From Thiorhodovibrio sp. (GTDB taxonomy: Bacteria; Pseudomonadota; Gammaproteobacteria; Chromatiales; Chromatiaceae), in NCBI GenBank assembly GCA_007128075.1, contig SKYD01000271.1, forward strand, positions 1 through 7,947: a stretch of DNA of 7,947 nucleotides, in the 5' to 3' direction. A program made the translations under genes and the position numbers. Below the pieces are notes generated by a model that was given only the letters and a program-made list of their open reading frames with translations, did not search any database and was not told the origin of the DNA. Shown here one piece after another: positions 1-5,890 of this stretch (its first letter is position 1; the number at the start of each line of letters is the position of its first letter).

Positions 1-86
1 CTCACGGCGCGCACAGCAATTTTCCGAAGATAGCTCATGGTCTCGTCAGGAATTAATCGAGCATCAGACATCCAATCGGTTTTCAT
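1..86 (-). CDS. Transposase N-terminus (probable IS630 family), cut by window edge
   Basis: A minus-strand reading frame starts at an ATG (84-86) and stays open to the left edge, giving 28 codons that begin MKTDWMSDARLIPDE and continue MSYLRKIAVRAV. A GGAG ribosome binding site (complement of 93-96) sits 6 nt before the ATG, and a perfect TATAAT lies just upstream (complement of 104-109), so the start is well supported. From memory, this N-terminus resembles IS630-family transposases of Chromatiales, where the segment precedes a helix-turn-helix; that match was not checked. The catalytic DDE part lies outside the window, so neither intactness nor activity can be judged. If it is an insertion sequence, its right end should lie between here and the hydrolase gene ending at 288, but I could not find a terminal inverted repeat. 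It could instead be an ordinary HTH protein. Confidence 0.5.
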   Translation of the reverse strand, partial: MKTDWMSDARLIPDETMSYLRKIAVRAV

Positions 87-287
87 TTTAATCTCCAACT
101 CAAATTATAGTCATTTAACCATGTTACCGCACTGTGACCCTGACGCCGATTTCCATCTGGCGCGGTTCTTCTGTCCGGATATCAAGTTCGACGGCTATAT
201 ATTTGAATAAGGATTTATACGCGTTCGCCCTGAAAACTTGTTGTTTTCCTTGCAAACTATTCGATCACTCTATCAGTCGCAATTGGA
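87..287. other. Intergenic, no gene seen
   Basis: About 200 bp between the transposase-like start and the hydrolase stop. Apart from the start signals of the left-edge gene, I see only moderately AT-rich sequence (around 195-220) and no terminator hairpin with a T-tract. The short frames here have no recognisable product. It may hold the end of an insertion sequence, but no inverted repeat was identified. Confidence 0.4.
104..109 (-). promoter_or_regulatory. -10 hexamer for the left-edge gene
   Basis: The minus strand reads a perfect TATAAT 17 bp before the start codon, followed by a GGAG Shine-Dalgarno. The best -35 candidate about 17 bp further upstream (TGCGGT) is poor, so only the -10 element is called. 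Confidence 0.35.
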
Positions 288-1058
288 TCAGTGCAACGGG
301 ACATCCAAATTCAACACGCTCTGGGCATTGGCTGTGGTGATGGCAGCCAGTGTGTCAGGTGCAAGCGTGCGTATTTGCGCCAATGTGGTGAGCACTTCAG
401 GTAGATATTCGGGGCTGTTGCGTTGTCGGCAATGGGCGGCTCCTGTCATGTCGGGGGCGTCGGTTTCGAGAACCAGGCTGGTGTCAGGCAGCGCGGCAGC
501 CAGTCGGCGCAGTCGTGTCGAGCGCGGATAGGTGAGCATGCCGCCAAAGCCAAGTTTAAAGCCGAGATCAAGATAGCGTTTGGCTTGTTCCAGCGAGCCA
601 TTGAAGGCATGGACGATGCCATTGATTCTCGGCAGGCGAGAAAGGCAGGCCAACATTGGCTCATGGGCCTTGCGAACATGCAGCAGCACTGGCAGGTCAG
701 CGGCGCATGCCAGTGCCAGTTGCCGCTCCAGACCAGGCTGTTGCCTGGCAACATCGCCAACGCTGGCATCCAGACCAATTTCGCCAATGGCGATGGGCCG
801 CGCTTGGGTGATTAACTTTTCCAAGTGTTTGAAATCACTTGCCTCATGCTGGGGTATCACCAGTGGATGAATCCCCAAGGCTGGATAAAGTCGGGAATCT
901 TGGGCACATATCTGCAACAGCCCCGCCCAACCCGTCGCGGCAATGCCGGGGACGACAATGGCCGCAACGCCACCGGCCGTTGCGCGTTCGAGTACAGCCC
1001 AGCGATCACAATCAAACGCAGCCACATCTAAATGACAGTGGGTGTCGATCAGCCGCAA
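288..1058 (-). CDS. TatD family metal-dependent hydrolase (YjjV-like)
   Basis: A 256-residue TIM-barrel hydrolase of the TatD family, whose members are metal-dependent DNases or phosphoesterases; the physiological substrate cannot be told from sequence. All expected metal-ligand motifs are present: the THCHLD start (H7, H9), GEIGLD (E93), LLHVRKAHE (H127), VHAFNGS (H150) and ETDAPD (D200). The GGMLTYPRS and ETDAPDM segments resemble E. coli YjjV more than TatD itself, and the length is normal. The start codon is TTG (1056-1058): an in-frame stop lies just upstream with no ATG or GTG between, and RLIDTHCHLD follows at once, as expected for the family. It begins only 7 bp after the stop of the DUF2058 gene, so the two are probably co-transcribed and translationally coupled. 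Expected location is the cytoplasm. Confidence 0.93.
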   Translation of the reverse strand: MRLIDTHCHLDVAAFDCDRWAVLERATAGGVAAIVVPGIAATGWAGLLQICAQDSRLYPALGIHPLVIPQHEASDFKHLEKLITQARPIAIGEIGLDASVGDVARQQPGLERQLALACAADLPVLLHVRKAHEPMLACLSRLPRINGIVHAFNGSLEQAKRYLDLGFKLGFGGMLTYPRSTRLRRLAAALPDTSLVLETDAPDMTGAAHCRQRNSPEYLPEVLTTLAQIRTLAPDTLAAITTANAQSVLNLDVPLH

Positions 1059-1065
1059 CTTGTGA

Positions 1066-1596
1066 CTACCACATCAGATCATCCGGCACCTGATAGTCGG
1101 CATAGTCATCAGCCTCGGCATTGCCCCCCTCTTCGGGGCGGTTCCATACCAGAATCAACGCGGCGTTGCGCTCGGCAACACGCTCGGCAATCGCTGCTGG
1201 TATCAGCTCATAAAAATGATCCTGGCGTACAATCGCCAGCTCACCAGCCACCAGTGCCTGCTGTTGATCGGTCTTGACATACAGCCGCTTGAGTGCGCCA
1301 TCGTCAACGAAGTTATAGGCCACCTCGCCGTTGTCACGGGCCAGCCGATGGGTGTGAATCAACTCGCGCAATGCCGCCGCCTCAGCTTTGCGCTGTGCCT
1401 CACGCTCGCGCTCTTGGTTTAAGGCACGATCCTCGGCCTGCTTGCGTGCCATTTCTTGGCGCAACTGCTCACGGCGCGCTTCATCCTCTGACTTGCCCTG
1501 CTGCTTATTTTTGCGCCGCTGGGTTTGTTTCTGGCGTACCTGATGCGCGTTGACCAGACCGGCTTTTAATAACTGTTCTTGTAGTGAATTACCCAT
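1066..1596 (-). CDS. DUF2058 domain protein (YaiL-like)
   Basis: A 176-residue cytoplasmic protein of the DUF2058 family, close in length to E. coli YaiL. The N-terminus MGNSLQEQLLKAGLV is typical of the family. Residues 20-80 form a very charged, Arg/Lys/Glu/Gln-rich helix, probably a coiled coil or nucleic-acid-binding tail. The conserved C-terminal part carries YNFVDDGALKRLYV (94-107), the LAIVRQ stretch near 120 and YELIPAAIAERVAER (129-143). It ends in an acidic tail with EADDYADY. Biochemical function is unknown; the family has been annotated as nucleoprotein or polynucleotide-associated, which fits the basic helix but is unproven here. The ATG start has an AAGG about 11 nt upstream. 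It is the first gene of a two-gene minus-strand unit with the TatD-like hydrolase, and diverges from the Skp-like gene. Confidence 0.88.
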   Translation of the reverse strand: MGNSLQEQLLKAGLVNAHQVRQKQTQRRKNKQQGKSEDEARREQLRQEMARKQAEDRALNQEREREAQRKAEAAALRELIHTHRLARDNGEVAYNFVDDGALKRLYVKTDQQQALVAGELAIVRQDHFYELIPAAIAERVAERNAALILVWNRPEEGGNAEADDYADYQVPDDLMW

Positions 1597-1776
1597 TAAT
1601 CAGAGCCTTAGAGTGAGTCAGGGATGACGAGCGACCCGAAAAAGGTCAGCTCGCCGATGTGAGTGAGTGGTTTTGCGTCAACCGCACCGCCCATTGCGCA
1701 TCCTGTGTTGTTTCATGGTGTCCTGAGATATAATCTCGTCGTGAGATATCATATTTGGTCATTTATGGGGGCAATA
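1597..1776. other. Divergent intergenic region between DUF2058 and Skp-like genes
   Basis: This 180-bp region should hold promoters for both directions. It contains two direct GAGTGAGT repeats exactly 50 bp apart (1611-1618 and 1661-1668) flanking a short GACC/GGTC hairpin (1633-1647). Near the chaperone gene it also contains a palindrome and a GAGATAT direct repeat. Only the plus-strand -10 element is convincing. Confidence 0.4.
1725..1749 (+). promoter_or_regulatory. Putative promoter/operator of the Skp-like gene
   Basis: A perfect TATAAT (1729-1734) lies inside a perfect 5-3-5 palindrome, GAGAT-ATA-ATCTC (1725-1737). The heptamer GAGATAT recurs 18 bp on, at 1743-1749. An inverted repeat over the -10 plus a phased half-site suggests regulator binding, but this is inference. 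The -35 is weak (TTGTTT at 1708-1713 gives a short 15-bp spacer). Confidence 0.35.
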
Positions 1777-2289
1777 ATGAAGCTGTTATCTGTTTTGAGT
1801 ATTGGGCTGCTCAGTCTTAGCGTTGCCGGGGCTGGGTTTGCTGCCGAGTTAGGTTATGTGGACATGGAGCGCGTGGTCAATGAAAGCAAGCTCGGCGTTG
1901 CCGCTGATAACCGTCTTCAACAACGCTTTGGCGAACAAACCGAGCGTTTTAACGAACAGCAGGCGGCGATTGCTCGTCTGCAACAAGAGCTAGAACGCGA
2001 CAAGCTGTTGATGAGTGCGCGTCAGGTCGAGACCAAAGAGCAGGACATCCAGCAGCGGATTGAAAAATTTGAGCAAGAAGTGACCGCGTTTCAACGCCAG
2101 TTACTGCAAGCGCAACAAGAAGAGTTTCAGAAAATTCTTCCAACTGCGCAACGCTCGATTACTGCCGTTGCCCGTGAGCAAAAACTTTCAGCAGTGTTTG
2201 AATCCAGTCAATCCAATGGCATCCTCTATCTGGATCCTGAGCGCGACCTCACCAATGCGGTCATTGGTCACATGGATGCCAATCCATAA
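1777..2289 (+). CDS. OmpH/Skp-like periplasmic chaperone
   Basis: A 170-residue exported protein of the OmpH/Skp family. These chaperones hold unfolded outer-membrane proteins in the periplasm on their way to the BAM complex. The signal peptide spans residues 1 to about 23 (MKLL, then a hydrophobic core ending GAGFAA). The mature protein opens with the family signature LGYVDMERVVNES (25-37). A long Gln/Glu-rich coiled coil (about 45-125) forms the tentacle helices, and the C-terminal strand reads SAVFESSQSNGILYLD (138-153), followed by DLTNAVI. The start at 1777 is preferred because a GGGGG ribosome binding site lies 5 nt upstream and the signal peptide begins there; the frame is open back to 1663 but that stretch is not protein-like. 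The usual partners bamA and lpxD are not nearby. It converges on dapB with 4 bp between stops. It could be a second, Skp-like paralogue. Confidence 0.85.
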   Translation: MKLLSVLSIGLLSLSVAGAGFAAELGYVDMERVVNESKLGVAADNRLQQRFGEQTERFNEQQAAIARLQQELERDKLLMSARQVETKEQDIQQRIEKFEQEVTAFQRQLLQAQQEEFQKILPTAQRSITAVAREQKLSAVFESSQSNGILYLDPERDLTNAVIGHMDANP

Positions 2290-2293
2290 GCTG

Positions 2294-3106
2294 TTAGGCA
2301 CGCAATCCTAGTACATCCTGCATATCAAATCGTCCGCGCTCCTGGGTCATAATCCAGCCCGCAGCGCGGGCCGCACCACGGGCAAAGTTCAGGCGGCTAC
2401 TGGCTTTGTGGGCAATCTCCACCCGCTCGCCCTCAGTTGCAAACCAAACGCTATGTTCACCCACGACATCGCCCGCCCGCAGCGTCGCAAAGCCGATGCT
2501 CTGCGGGGGGCGCGCCCCGGTGTGTCCTTCGCGACAATAAACTGCCGCTGTGGCGAGATCCTGACCGCGAGCGGCAGCAACGATCTCGCCCATTTTCAGC
2601 GCGGTGCCCGAAGGGGCATCGACTTTGTGTCGGTGGTGCGCCTCGATGATCTCGATATCCGCATCGTCTCCCATCACGCGTGCCGCGAGATCAAGCAGCT
2701 TAAAGCACAGATTCACCCCCACGCTCATGTTCGGCGCGGCAACAATGGCGATGTCAGCGGCTGCCTGATCGAGCGTTTTGTGTTGTTCAGGATCAAGCCC
2801 GGTGGTGCCAATCACCATCCGCACCCCATGCTCCCGACATAACCTGACATGCGCCATGGTGGCAGTGGGCGCGGTGAAATCAATCAGCACATCCATGGTG
2901 TGCAGCGCGTTATCGAGTTGGGCGACCAATGGCACACCGATGGTGCCGACCCCTGCCAATTGCCCGACATCAGCACCAAGCAAGCTGCTGGTTGACTGTT
3001 CAGTGGCGGCGACAACCGCCTGCCCGTCGCGCTCAGTGACTGCCTGCACCAGAGCGCGTCCCATCCGTCCACCCGCCCCAGCAATTGCGATTCGAACTGT
3101 ATCCAT
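2294..3106 (-). CDS. dapB: 4-hydroxy-tetrahydrodipicolinate reductase
   Basis: DapB reduces 4-hydroxy-tetrahydrodipicolinate with NAD(P)H in the diaminopimelate/lysine pathway, supplying peptidoglycan and lysine in the cytoplasm. The 270-residue length is normal. Visible features in order: the Rossmann loop GAGGRMGRAL (10-19), DVLIDFTAP (72-80), the GTTG motif (100-103), APNMSVGVN (124-132), and the catalytic segment EIIEAHHRHKVDAPSGTAL, with H157/H158 and K161 as catalytic and substrate-binding residues. The ending, from RLNFARGAARAA through the Trp-containing segment, is typical. The ATG has an AGGG ribosome binding site that overlaps the stop of the upstream SDR gene, with 9 bp between the two coding regions. 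It is therefore the third gene of a likely fur-SDR-dapB unit, rather than sitting in the dnaJ-dapB-carA context seen in some gammaproteobacteria. Confidence 0.97.
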   Translation of the reverse strand: MDTVRIAIAGAGGRMGRALVQAVTERDGQAVVAATEQSTSSLLGADVGQLAGVGTIGVPLVAQLDNALHTMDVLIDFTAPTATMAHVRLCREHGVRMVIGTTGLDPEQHKTLDQAAADIAIVAAPNMSVGVNLCFKLLDLAARVMGDDADIEIIEAHHRHKVDAPSGTALKMGEIVAAARGQDLATAAVYCREGHTGARPPQSIGFATLRAGDVVGEHSVWFATEGERVEIAHKASSRLNFARGAARAAGWIMTQERGRFDMQDVLGLRA

Positions 3107-3115
3107 TGTGTAGCC

Positions 3116-3844
3116 CTACCAAGCAATCGGCTCGCCGTGACGAAAAAAACCACCGCTTGGCCCTTCGGCAGGCAAGGTTGCCGCCCAAACGATGCCCTTG
3201 GCACCTTCTTCAATTGATAAGGTGGCATGTTCGCCGCCCATCTCGGTGCGCACCCAGCCTGGACACACTGAATTGATGCGGATGGGATGATCACGCAGCT
3301 CATCGGCGAAAATTCGTGTCACCGCATTGAGCGCAGTTTTTGATAAGCGATAGCCTGGGCAACAGCCGTTCATCTCGCTGAGCTGCCCCATTCCTGATGA
3401 CACATTGACCACACAGCCGCGGTTGTCCATCAGCGGGATCAAGACCTGACACAGCCGCAGAGCAGCCAGGGTATTGGTCTCCAGAGCCAGACGAATCGTA
3501 TCAAGCTTGGCGGAAAAAATAGAGGTCGCGGCGGTGAGTGAGGCGGGGTTGTCAGGTGGCAGATCAGGAAAAATTCCGGCATTATTGATCAGCGCATCAA
3601 GGCGCCCAAACTCGCGTTTAAGCCCATCAGCCAACGCCTGAATCGACTGCTCGCTGGTGACATCCAGTGGCATAAAACGCACGGTTGCTCCTGTTGCGGC
3701 GAGTTGCGCTGCGGCTGCCTCGCCTTGAGTGTGGCGGCGCGCGGTCAAGACAATGTGATAACCCAACGCAGCCAGTTGGCGCGCTGTTTCTAACCCAAGA
3801 CCACGATAAGCGCCAGTGATAACGGCAACTGGGGTATTATTCAT
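3116..3844 (-). CDS. SDR family NAD(P)-dependent oxidoreductase
   Basis: A 242-residue classical short-chain dehydrogenase/reductase. The cofactor loop is TGAYRGLG (10-17), followed by DVTS (61-64), the NNAG motif (87-90), an active-site Asn in LETNTL (N124), a catalytic Ser in NVSSGMG (149/150), YRLSK (Y165, K169) and PGWVRTEMGG (195-204). The PGWVRT segment and the long insert between NNAG and N124 recall carbonyl-reductase-type SDRs. The Arg pair in LTARRH (33-38) suggests NADPH preference, which is inference. The substrate is unknown. It starts 28 bp after the fur stop, with AAGG 8 nt before its ATG, and ends 9 bp before dapB, so it is probably co-transcribed with both. Nothing in the sequence ties it to iron or to lysine synthesis. 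Confidence 0.92.
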   Translation of the reverse strand: MNNTPVAVITGAYRGLGLETARQLAALGYHIVLTARRHTQGEAAAAQLAATGATVRFMPLDVTSEQSIQALADGLKREFGRLDALINNAGIFPDLPPDNPASLTAATSIFSAKLDTIRLALETNTLAALRLCQVLIPLMDNRGCVVNVSSGMGQLSEMNGCCPGYRLSKTALNAVTRIFADELRDHPIRINSVCPGWVRTEMGGEHATLSIEEGAKGIVWAATLPAEGPSGGFFRHGEPIAW

Positions 3845-3872
3845 GTGTTGAACCTTGTTGTTTCAGTGTTGA

Positions 3873-4307
3873 TTATTTGACGATGCGGCGCTCACGCTGC
3901 TGACAAGCCAGACAGATGCCATGAATCACCAGTGAATGATCTTCAATTCGAAAGCCATGTTGTTTGGCGATGTTGCGCTGGCACTCTTCGATAATCTCGT
4001 TGACAAACTCAACGATGATACCGCATTTTACGCACACCAAATGATCGTGATGGCTGCCGCGATTAAGCTCAAACAAAGATTGTCCACCATCGAAATGATG
4101 GCGACACACCAAGCCCGCGCTTTCAAATTGCGTCAGCACCCGATACACGGTAGCAAGTCCAATCTCCTCGCCAAGATGCAACAGCTCTTTGTAAACATCT
4201 TCGGCACTGAGGTGGCGTTGGTCATGCTCTTTGAGGATGCCAAAAATTTTCACCCTTGGCACAGTGACCTTTAGCCCTGCTTCTTTGATCTGTTTGCTAT
4301 GCATCAT
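3873..4307 (-). CDS. fur: Ferric uptake regulator Fur
   Basis: A 144-residue Fur repressor, which binds Fe(II) and shuts off iron-uptake genes. The sequence follows the E. coli protein closely: LKVTVPRVKIF in the N-terminal winged helix, HLSAEDVYKEL, EEIGLATVYRVLTQFESAGLV as the recognition-helix region (47-67), and GGQSLFELN. The metal sites are present: H32, E80, HHDH (86-89), C92/C95 of VCVKC and C132/C135 of ICLAC, the last being a structural-zinc pair. Two ATGs lie in tandem (4305-4307 and 4302-4304) and either could be used. It diverges from bamE across 64 bp, an arrangement known from Pseudomonas and Xanthomonas, and leads an apparent operon with the SDR gene and dapB. I saw only GATAAT- and GATGAT-like hexamers in the intergenic region, so autoregulation is not shown. 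Confidence 0.97.
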   Translation of the reverse strand: MMHSKQIKEAGLKVTVPRVKIFGILKEHDQRHLSAEDVYKELLHLGEEIGLATVYRVLTQFESAGLVCRHHFDGGQSLFELNRGSHHDHLVCVKCGIIVEFVNEIIEECQRNIAKQHGFRIEDHSLVIHGICLACQQRERRIVK

Positions 4308-4371
4308 CGCGGGCCAGTTCTCCCTGCGGTATCATCACGAGTTTGAATTATCACTGTCATACGAGAAATCG

Positions 4372-4860
4372 ATGCGAAGTCTTCTTATCTCAATCTCTGT
4401 TGCTGCGATCATCTTAGGTGCCAGCGGGTGCGCCGGACGCGAAAGCACCCCAACGCCCCGCGAGCCGATGCTCTCTGAGCTGCCCTTTGTTTACAAGATG
4501 ACCGTCCAACAAGGCAATCTTCTCACTGAAGAGCGGATTGCGCAATTAACACCAGGCATGACTGCCACTCAGGTGCGTTATCTGCTCGGCACGCCGCTGC
4601 TCACCCATTTGTTTCGCAGCCAGCGCTGGGATTATATCTACACCATTCGGCGCCGTCATCAGCCGATGGAGATCAAGCAGTTGACGCTGTATTTCGATCA
4701 AGAGATTCTAGCGCGGATCGAGACGGATCGCACTCTGCCGCCCCCAGAAACTCTGGATGAGCTCGCCGAGCGCGATCAGATCGTTGAGGTGCCAGATTGG
4801 CAAGACAACCGTGGGCTGGTGCGCCAACTGTTGAATCGTTTTGGCGCAACGGCTAATTAA
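4372..4860 (+). CDS. bamE: Outer membrane protein assembly factor BamE
   Basis: A 162-residue outer-membrane lipoprotein (SmpA/OmlA family), the small subunit of the BAM complex that inserts beta-barrel proteins. The signal sequence MRSLLISISVAAIILG ends in the lipobox ASGC, with lipidation at C20. The BamE domain follows: VYKMTVQQGNLLTEERI (40-56), PGMTATQVRYLLGTPLL (61-77), RWDYIYTIRR (85-94) and LTLYFDQEILARIETD (104-119). A roughly 40-residue C-terminal extension, acidic then basic, makes it longer than E. coli BamE (113 aa). The frame is open further upstream, but the start at 4372 gives a proper lipoprotein signal, with only a weak GAG 6 nt before it. It diverges from fur, and its TAA overlaps the rnfH stop on the other strand. 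Confidence 0.95.
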   Translation: MRSLLISISVAAIILGASGCAGRESTPTPREPMLSELPFVYKMTVQQGNLLTEERIAQLTPGMTATQVRYLLGTPLLTHLFRSQRWDYIYTIRRRHQPMEIKQLTLYFDQEILARIETDRTLPPPETLDELAERDQIVEVPDWQDNRGLVRQLLNRFGATAN

Positions 4861-5174
4861 GCCGCCGCTTCCTTAGCTGCCGCTTCCTTAGCCGCCGCTG
4901 GACGCTTCTTGCGGTTGGCTTGCTTGGGGTCGGCGATCAACGGAGTGTAGATTTCTACCCGATCACCATTGCTTAGGGTCTGATCCAGCGTGGTCGGCTT
5001 GCCATAAATGCCGACCTTGTTGATATCCAGATTAATCTCTGGGAACCGTGACAGCAGCCCCGAGCGGGTGATCGCCTCGTTGACGGTCAGCCCAGCATTG
5101 CCTTTGACGGTCAATAAAGCCTGCTGTTGTTCACGGGCATAGGCCACTTCGACCTCGATTGTGCGTTCAGTCAT
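4857..5174 (-). CDS. rnfH: RnfH family Ub-like protein
   Basis: A 105-residue protein of the RnfH/UPF0125 family, a beta-grasp fold often encoded next to bamE; its cellular role is unsettled despite the link to the Rnf complex in the name. Family motifs: IEVEVAYAREQQQ (6-18), FPEINLDINKVGIYGKP (44-60) and GDRVEIYTPLIADPKQ (70-85). After a basic stretch (NRKKRP) the protein ends in AAAKEAAAKEAAA, encoded by a 15-bp tandem repeat. This Lys/Glu/Ala tail should be helical and is not part of the usual domain. The start has GGAGAG about 8 nt upstream. Its stop overlaps the bamE stop by 3 bp at TTAA. The toxin-like gene ratA, usually adjacent in related bacteria, is missing upstream; a pseudopilin gene is there instead. 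Confidence 0.93.
   Translation of the reverse strand: MTERTIEVEVAYAREQQQALLTVKGNAGLTVNEAITRSGLLSRFPEINLDINKVGIYGKPTTLDQTLSNGDRVEIYTPLIADPKQANRKKRPAAAKEAAAKEAAA
4861..4899. repeat. 15-bp tandem repeat at the 3' end of rnfH
   Basis: Two 15-bp units (4861-4875 and 4876-4890), differing at one base, plus a partial third of 9 bp. On the minus strand each codes for five residues of a Lys-Glu-Ala3 motif. In-frame unit length means copy-number change would not disrupt rnfH, and bamE ends just outside it. Confidence 0.85.
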
Positions 5175-5188
5175 TTATTCACTCTCCG

Positions 5189-5218
5189 TTTATAGGTCAA
5201 GTAACCTGCAACTGACAG
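5189..5218 (-). promoter_or_regulatory. Possible rnfH promoter
   Basis: On the minus strand CTGTCA (complement of 5213-5218) and TATAAA (complement of 5189-5194) are separated by 18 bp, 14 bp before the start codon. The -10 matches 5 of 6 consensus bases and the -35 matches 4 of 6. The short 5' leader is a caveat. The same area (5204-5225) can form a 6-bp ACCTGC/GCAGGT hairpin without a T-tract. Confidence 0.3.
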
Positions 5219-5250
5219 CGCAGGTCATTCACAAAGCGCGTAATCAACAA

Positions 5251-5790
5251 CTAGTCTAACCAATTACACGAATTATCTCTGTCTGGATTACAGGTGCGCA
5301 GCCGTCCTGGATTGTTGATAATCAGTGCGCGGCGCTGGGCGCCAACCGTGACCTGAAAACGGCTGGCTCCGGCTGTTCCCATTGGAGTGTAGGTGATCCG
5401 ATTCCTAACAGATGCCCTCCGTTCGATCTTCACATTGGCTATGTTTTGTTGAACAACCCGAAGGAGCTGCTCGTCATCTTTGATGTCATTATCGTTATTG
5501 GGATTCACAAAAATGATCCAGCCATGGCTCCAAGCATATCGATTTGTGAGATCACATTTCAGGTTTTCAGCATTCGGATTTTTGATTTGACACATCGTAA
5601 CCCTGGTGTTTCTGGTGACTGCTTCGGATCTGGTCAATACAAGACTGCGAGCCATTAGGTTGGTGACTGCTGCTGCTTTGTTGATTTCGATGATTTGCTG
5701 GAAACTCGGTACGCCGATCATCAGCACAATGGCTAAGATCGCCAGTGTGACCATCGCCTCTAACAGTGTTAAACCGTGCTGATTGCCCAA
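5251..5790 (-). CDS. GspH/FimT family pseudopilin
   Basis: A 179-residue minor type IV pilin or type II secretion pseudopilin. The prepilin peptidase site lies between G6 and L7 in MGNQHG-LTLLEAMVTLAILAI, with the essential Glu at mature position 5 (E11), followed by a hydrophobic helix to about residue 28. FimT/GspH hallmarks follow: the LTRSEAVTRNTRVTMC region (52-67), SHGWIIFVNPN (88-98), RITYTPMGTA (131-140) and a C-terminal Cys-containing segment (C167, C175), with C67/C79 as another potential disulfide pair. It should sit in the inner membrane and join a pilus tip or initiation complex. The start is TTG (5788-5790) with no good ribosome binding site; an in-frame TAG lies two codons upstream. 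The first base of this codon coincides with the edge of a repeated element. No other pilus genes are nearby, so it is an orphan, and its expression is uncertain. Confidence 0.85.
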   Translation of the reverse strand: MGNQHGLTLLEAMVTLAILAIVLMIGVPSFQQIIEINKAAAVTNLMARSLVLTRSEAVTRNTRVTMCQIKNPNAENLKCDLTNRYAWSHGWIIFVNPNNDNDIKDDEQLLRVVQQNIANVKIERRASVRNRITYTPMGTAGASRFQVTVGAQRRALIINNPGRLRTCNPDRDNSCNWLD

Positions 5791-5890
5791 TAGCTATTCA
5801 CTCTGTTTTCCAGACATTCAATCGTAGGGGCGGTTCGCGAACCGCCCCGACTGATGATCGTGGTGCTGCTGTTCCCATGCTCGGATTATT
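5790..5890 (+). repeat. Intergenic repeat, copy 1 (palindrome core)
   Basis: A 101-bp element matching 6957-7042 in the same orientation. The first 59 bp match with two differences (5795 and 5800), including 48 identical bases (5801-5848). A mismatch at 5849 and 15 extra bases follow, and then 25 identical bases (5866-5890). The core at 5824-5851 is an imperfect palindrome with arms GTAGGGGCGGTTCG and CGAACCGCCCCGAC. Such GTAGGGGCGGTTCG-type palindromes recur between genes in several bacterial phyla, as I recall. There is no coding potential; it may be a REP- or MITE-like element. Confidence 0.85.

Noticed and set aside
423..815. Plus-strand frame of 130 codons over the TatD-like gene
   Set aside because: It is a shadow of the minus-strand gene, whose metal-binding motifs are complete; the plus-strand product has no recognisable features.
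1663..1776. Upstream extension of the Skp-like protein
   Set aside because: The frame is open, but the extra 38 residues are not protein-like, they precede the signal peptide, and the region holds the promoter-like sequence and the ribosome binding site.
4308..4371. Fur box between fur and bamE
   Set aside because: Only isolated GATAAT- and GATGAT-like hexamers (complement of 4347-4352 and 4331-4336), 10 bp apart and not arranged as a standard box.
5204..5225. Hairpin ACCTGC/GCAGGT between the pseudopilin and rnfH as a terminator
   Set aside because: Only 6 bp with a 10-nt loop and no T-tract, and it overlaps the possible rnfH promoter.
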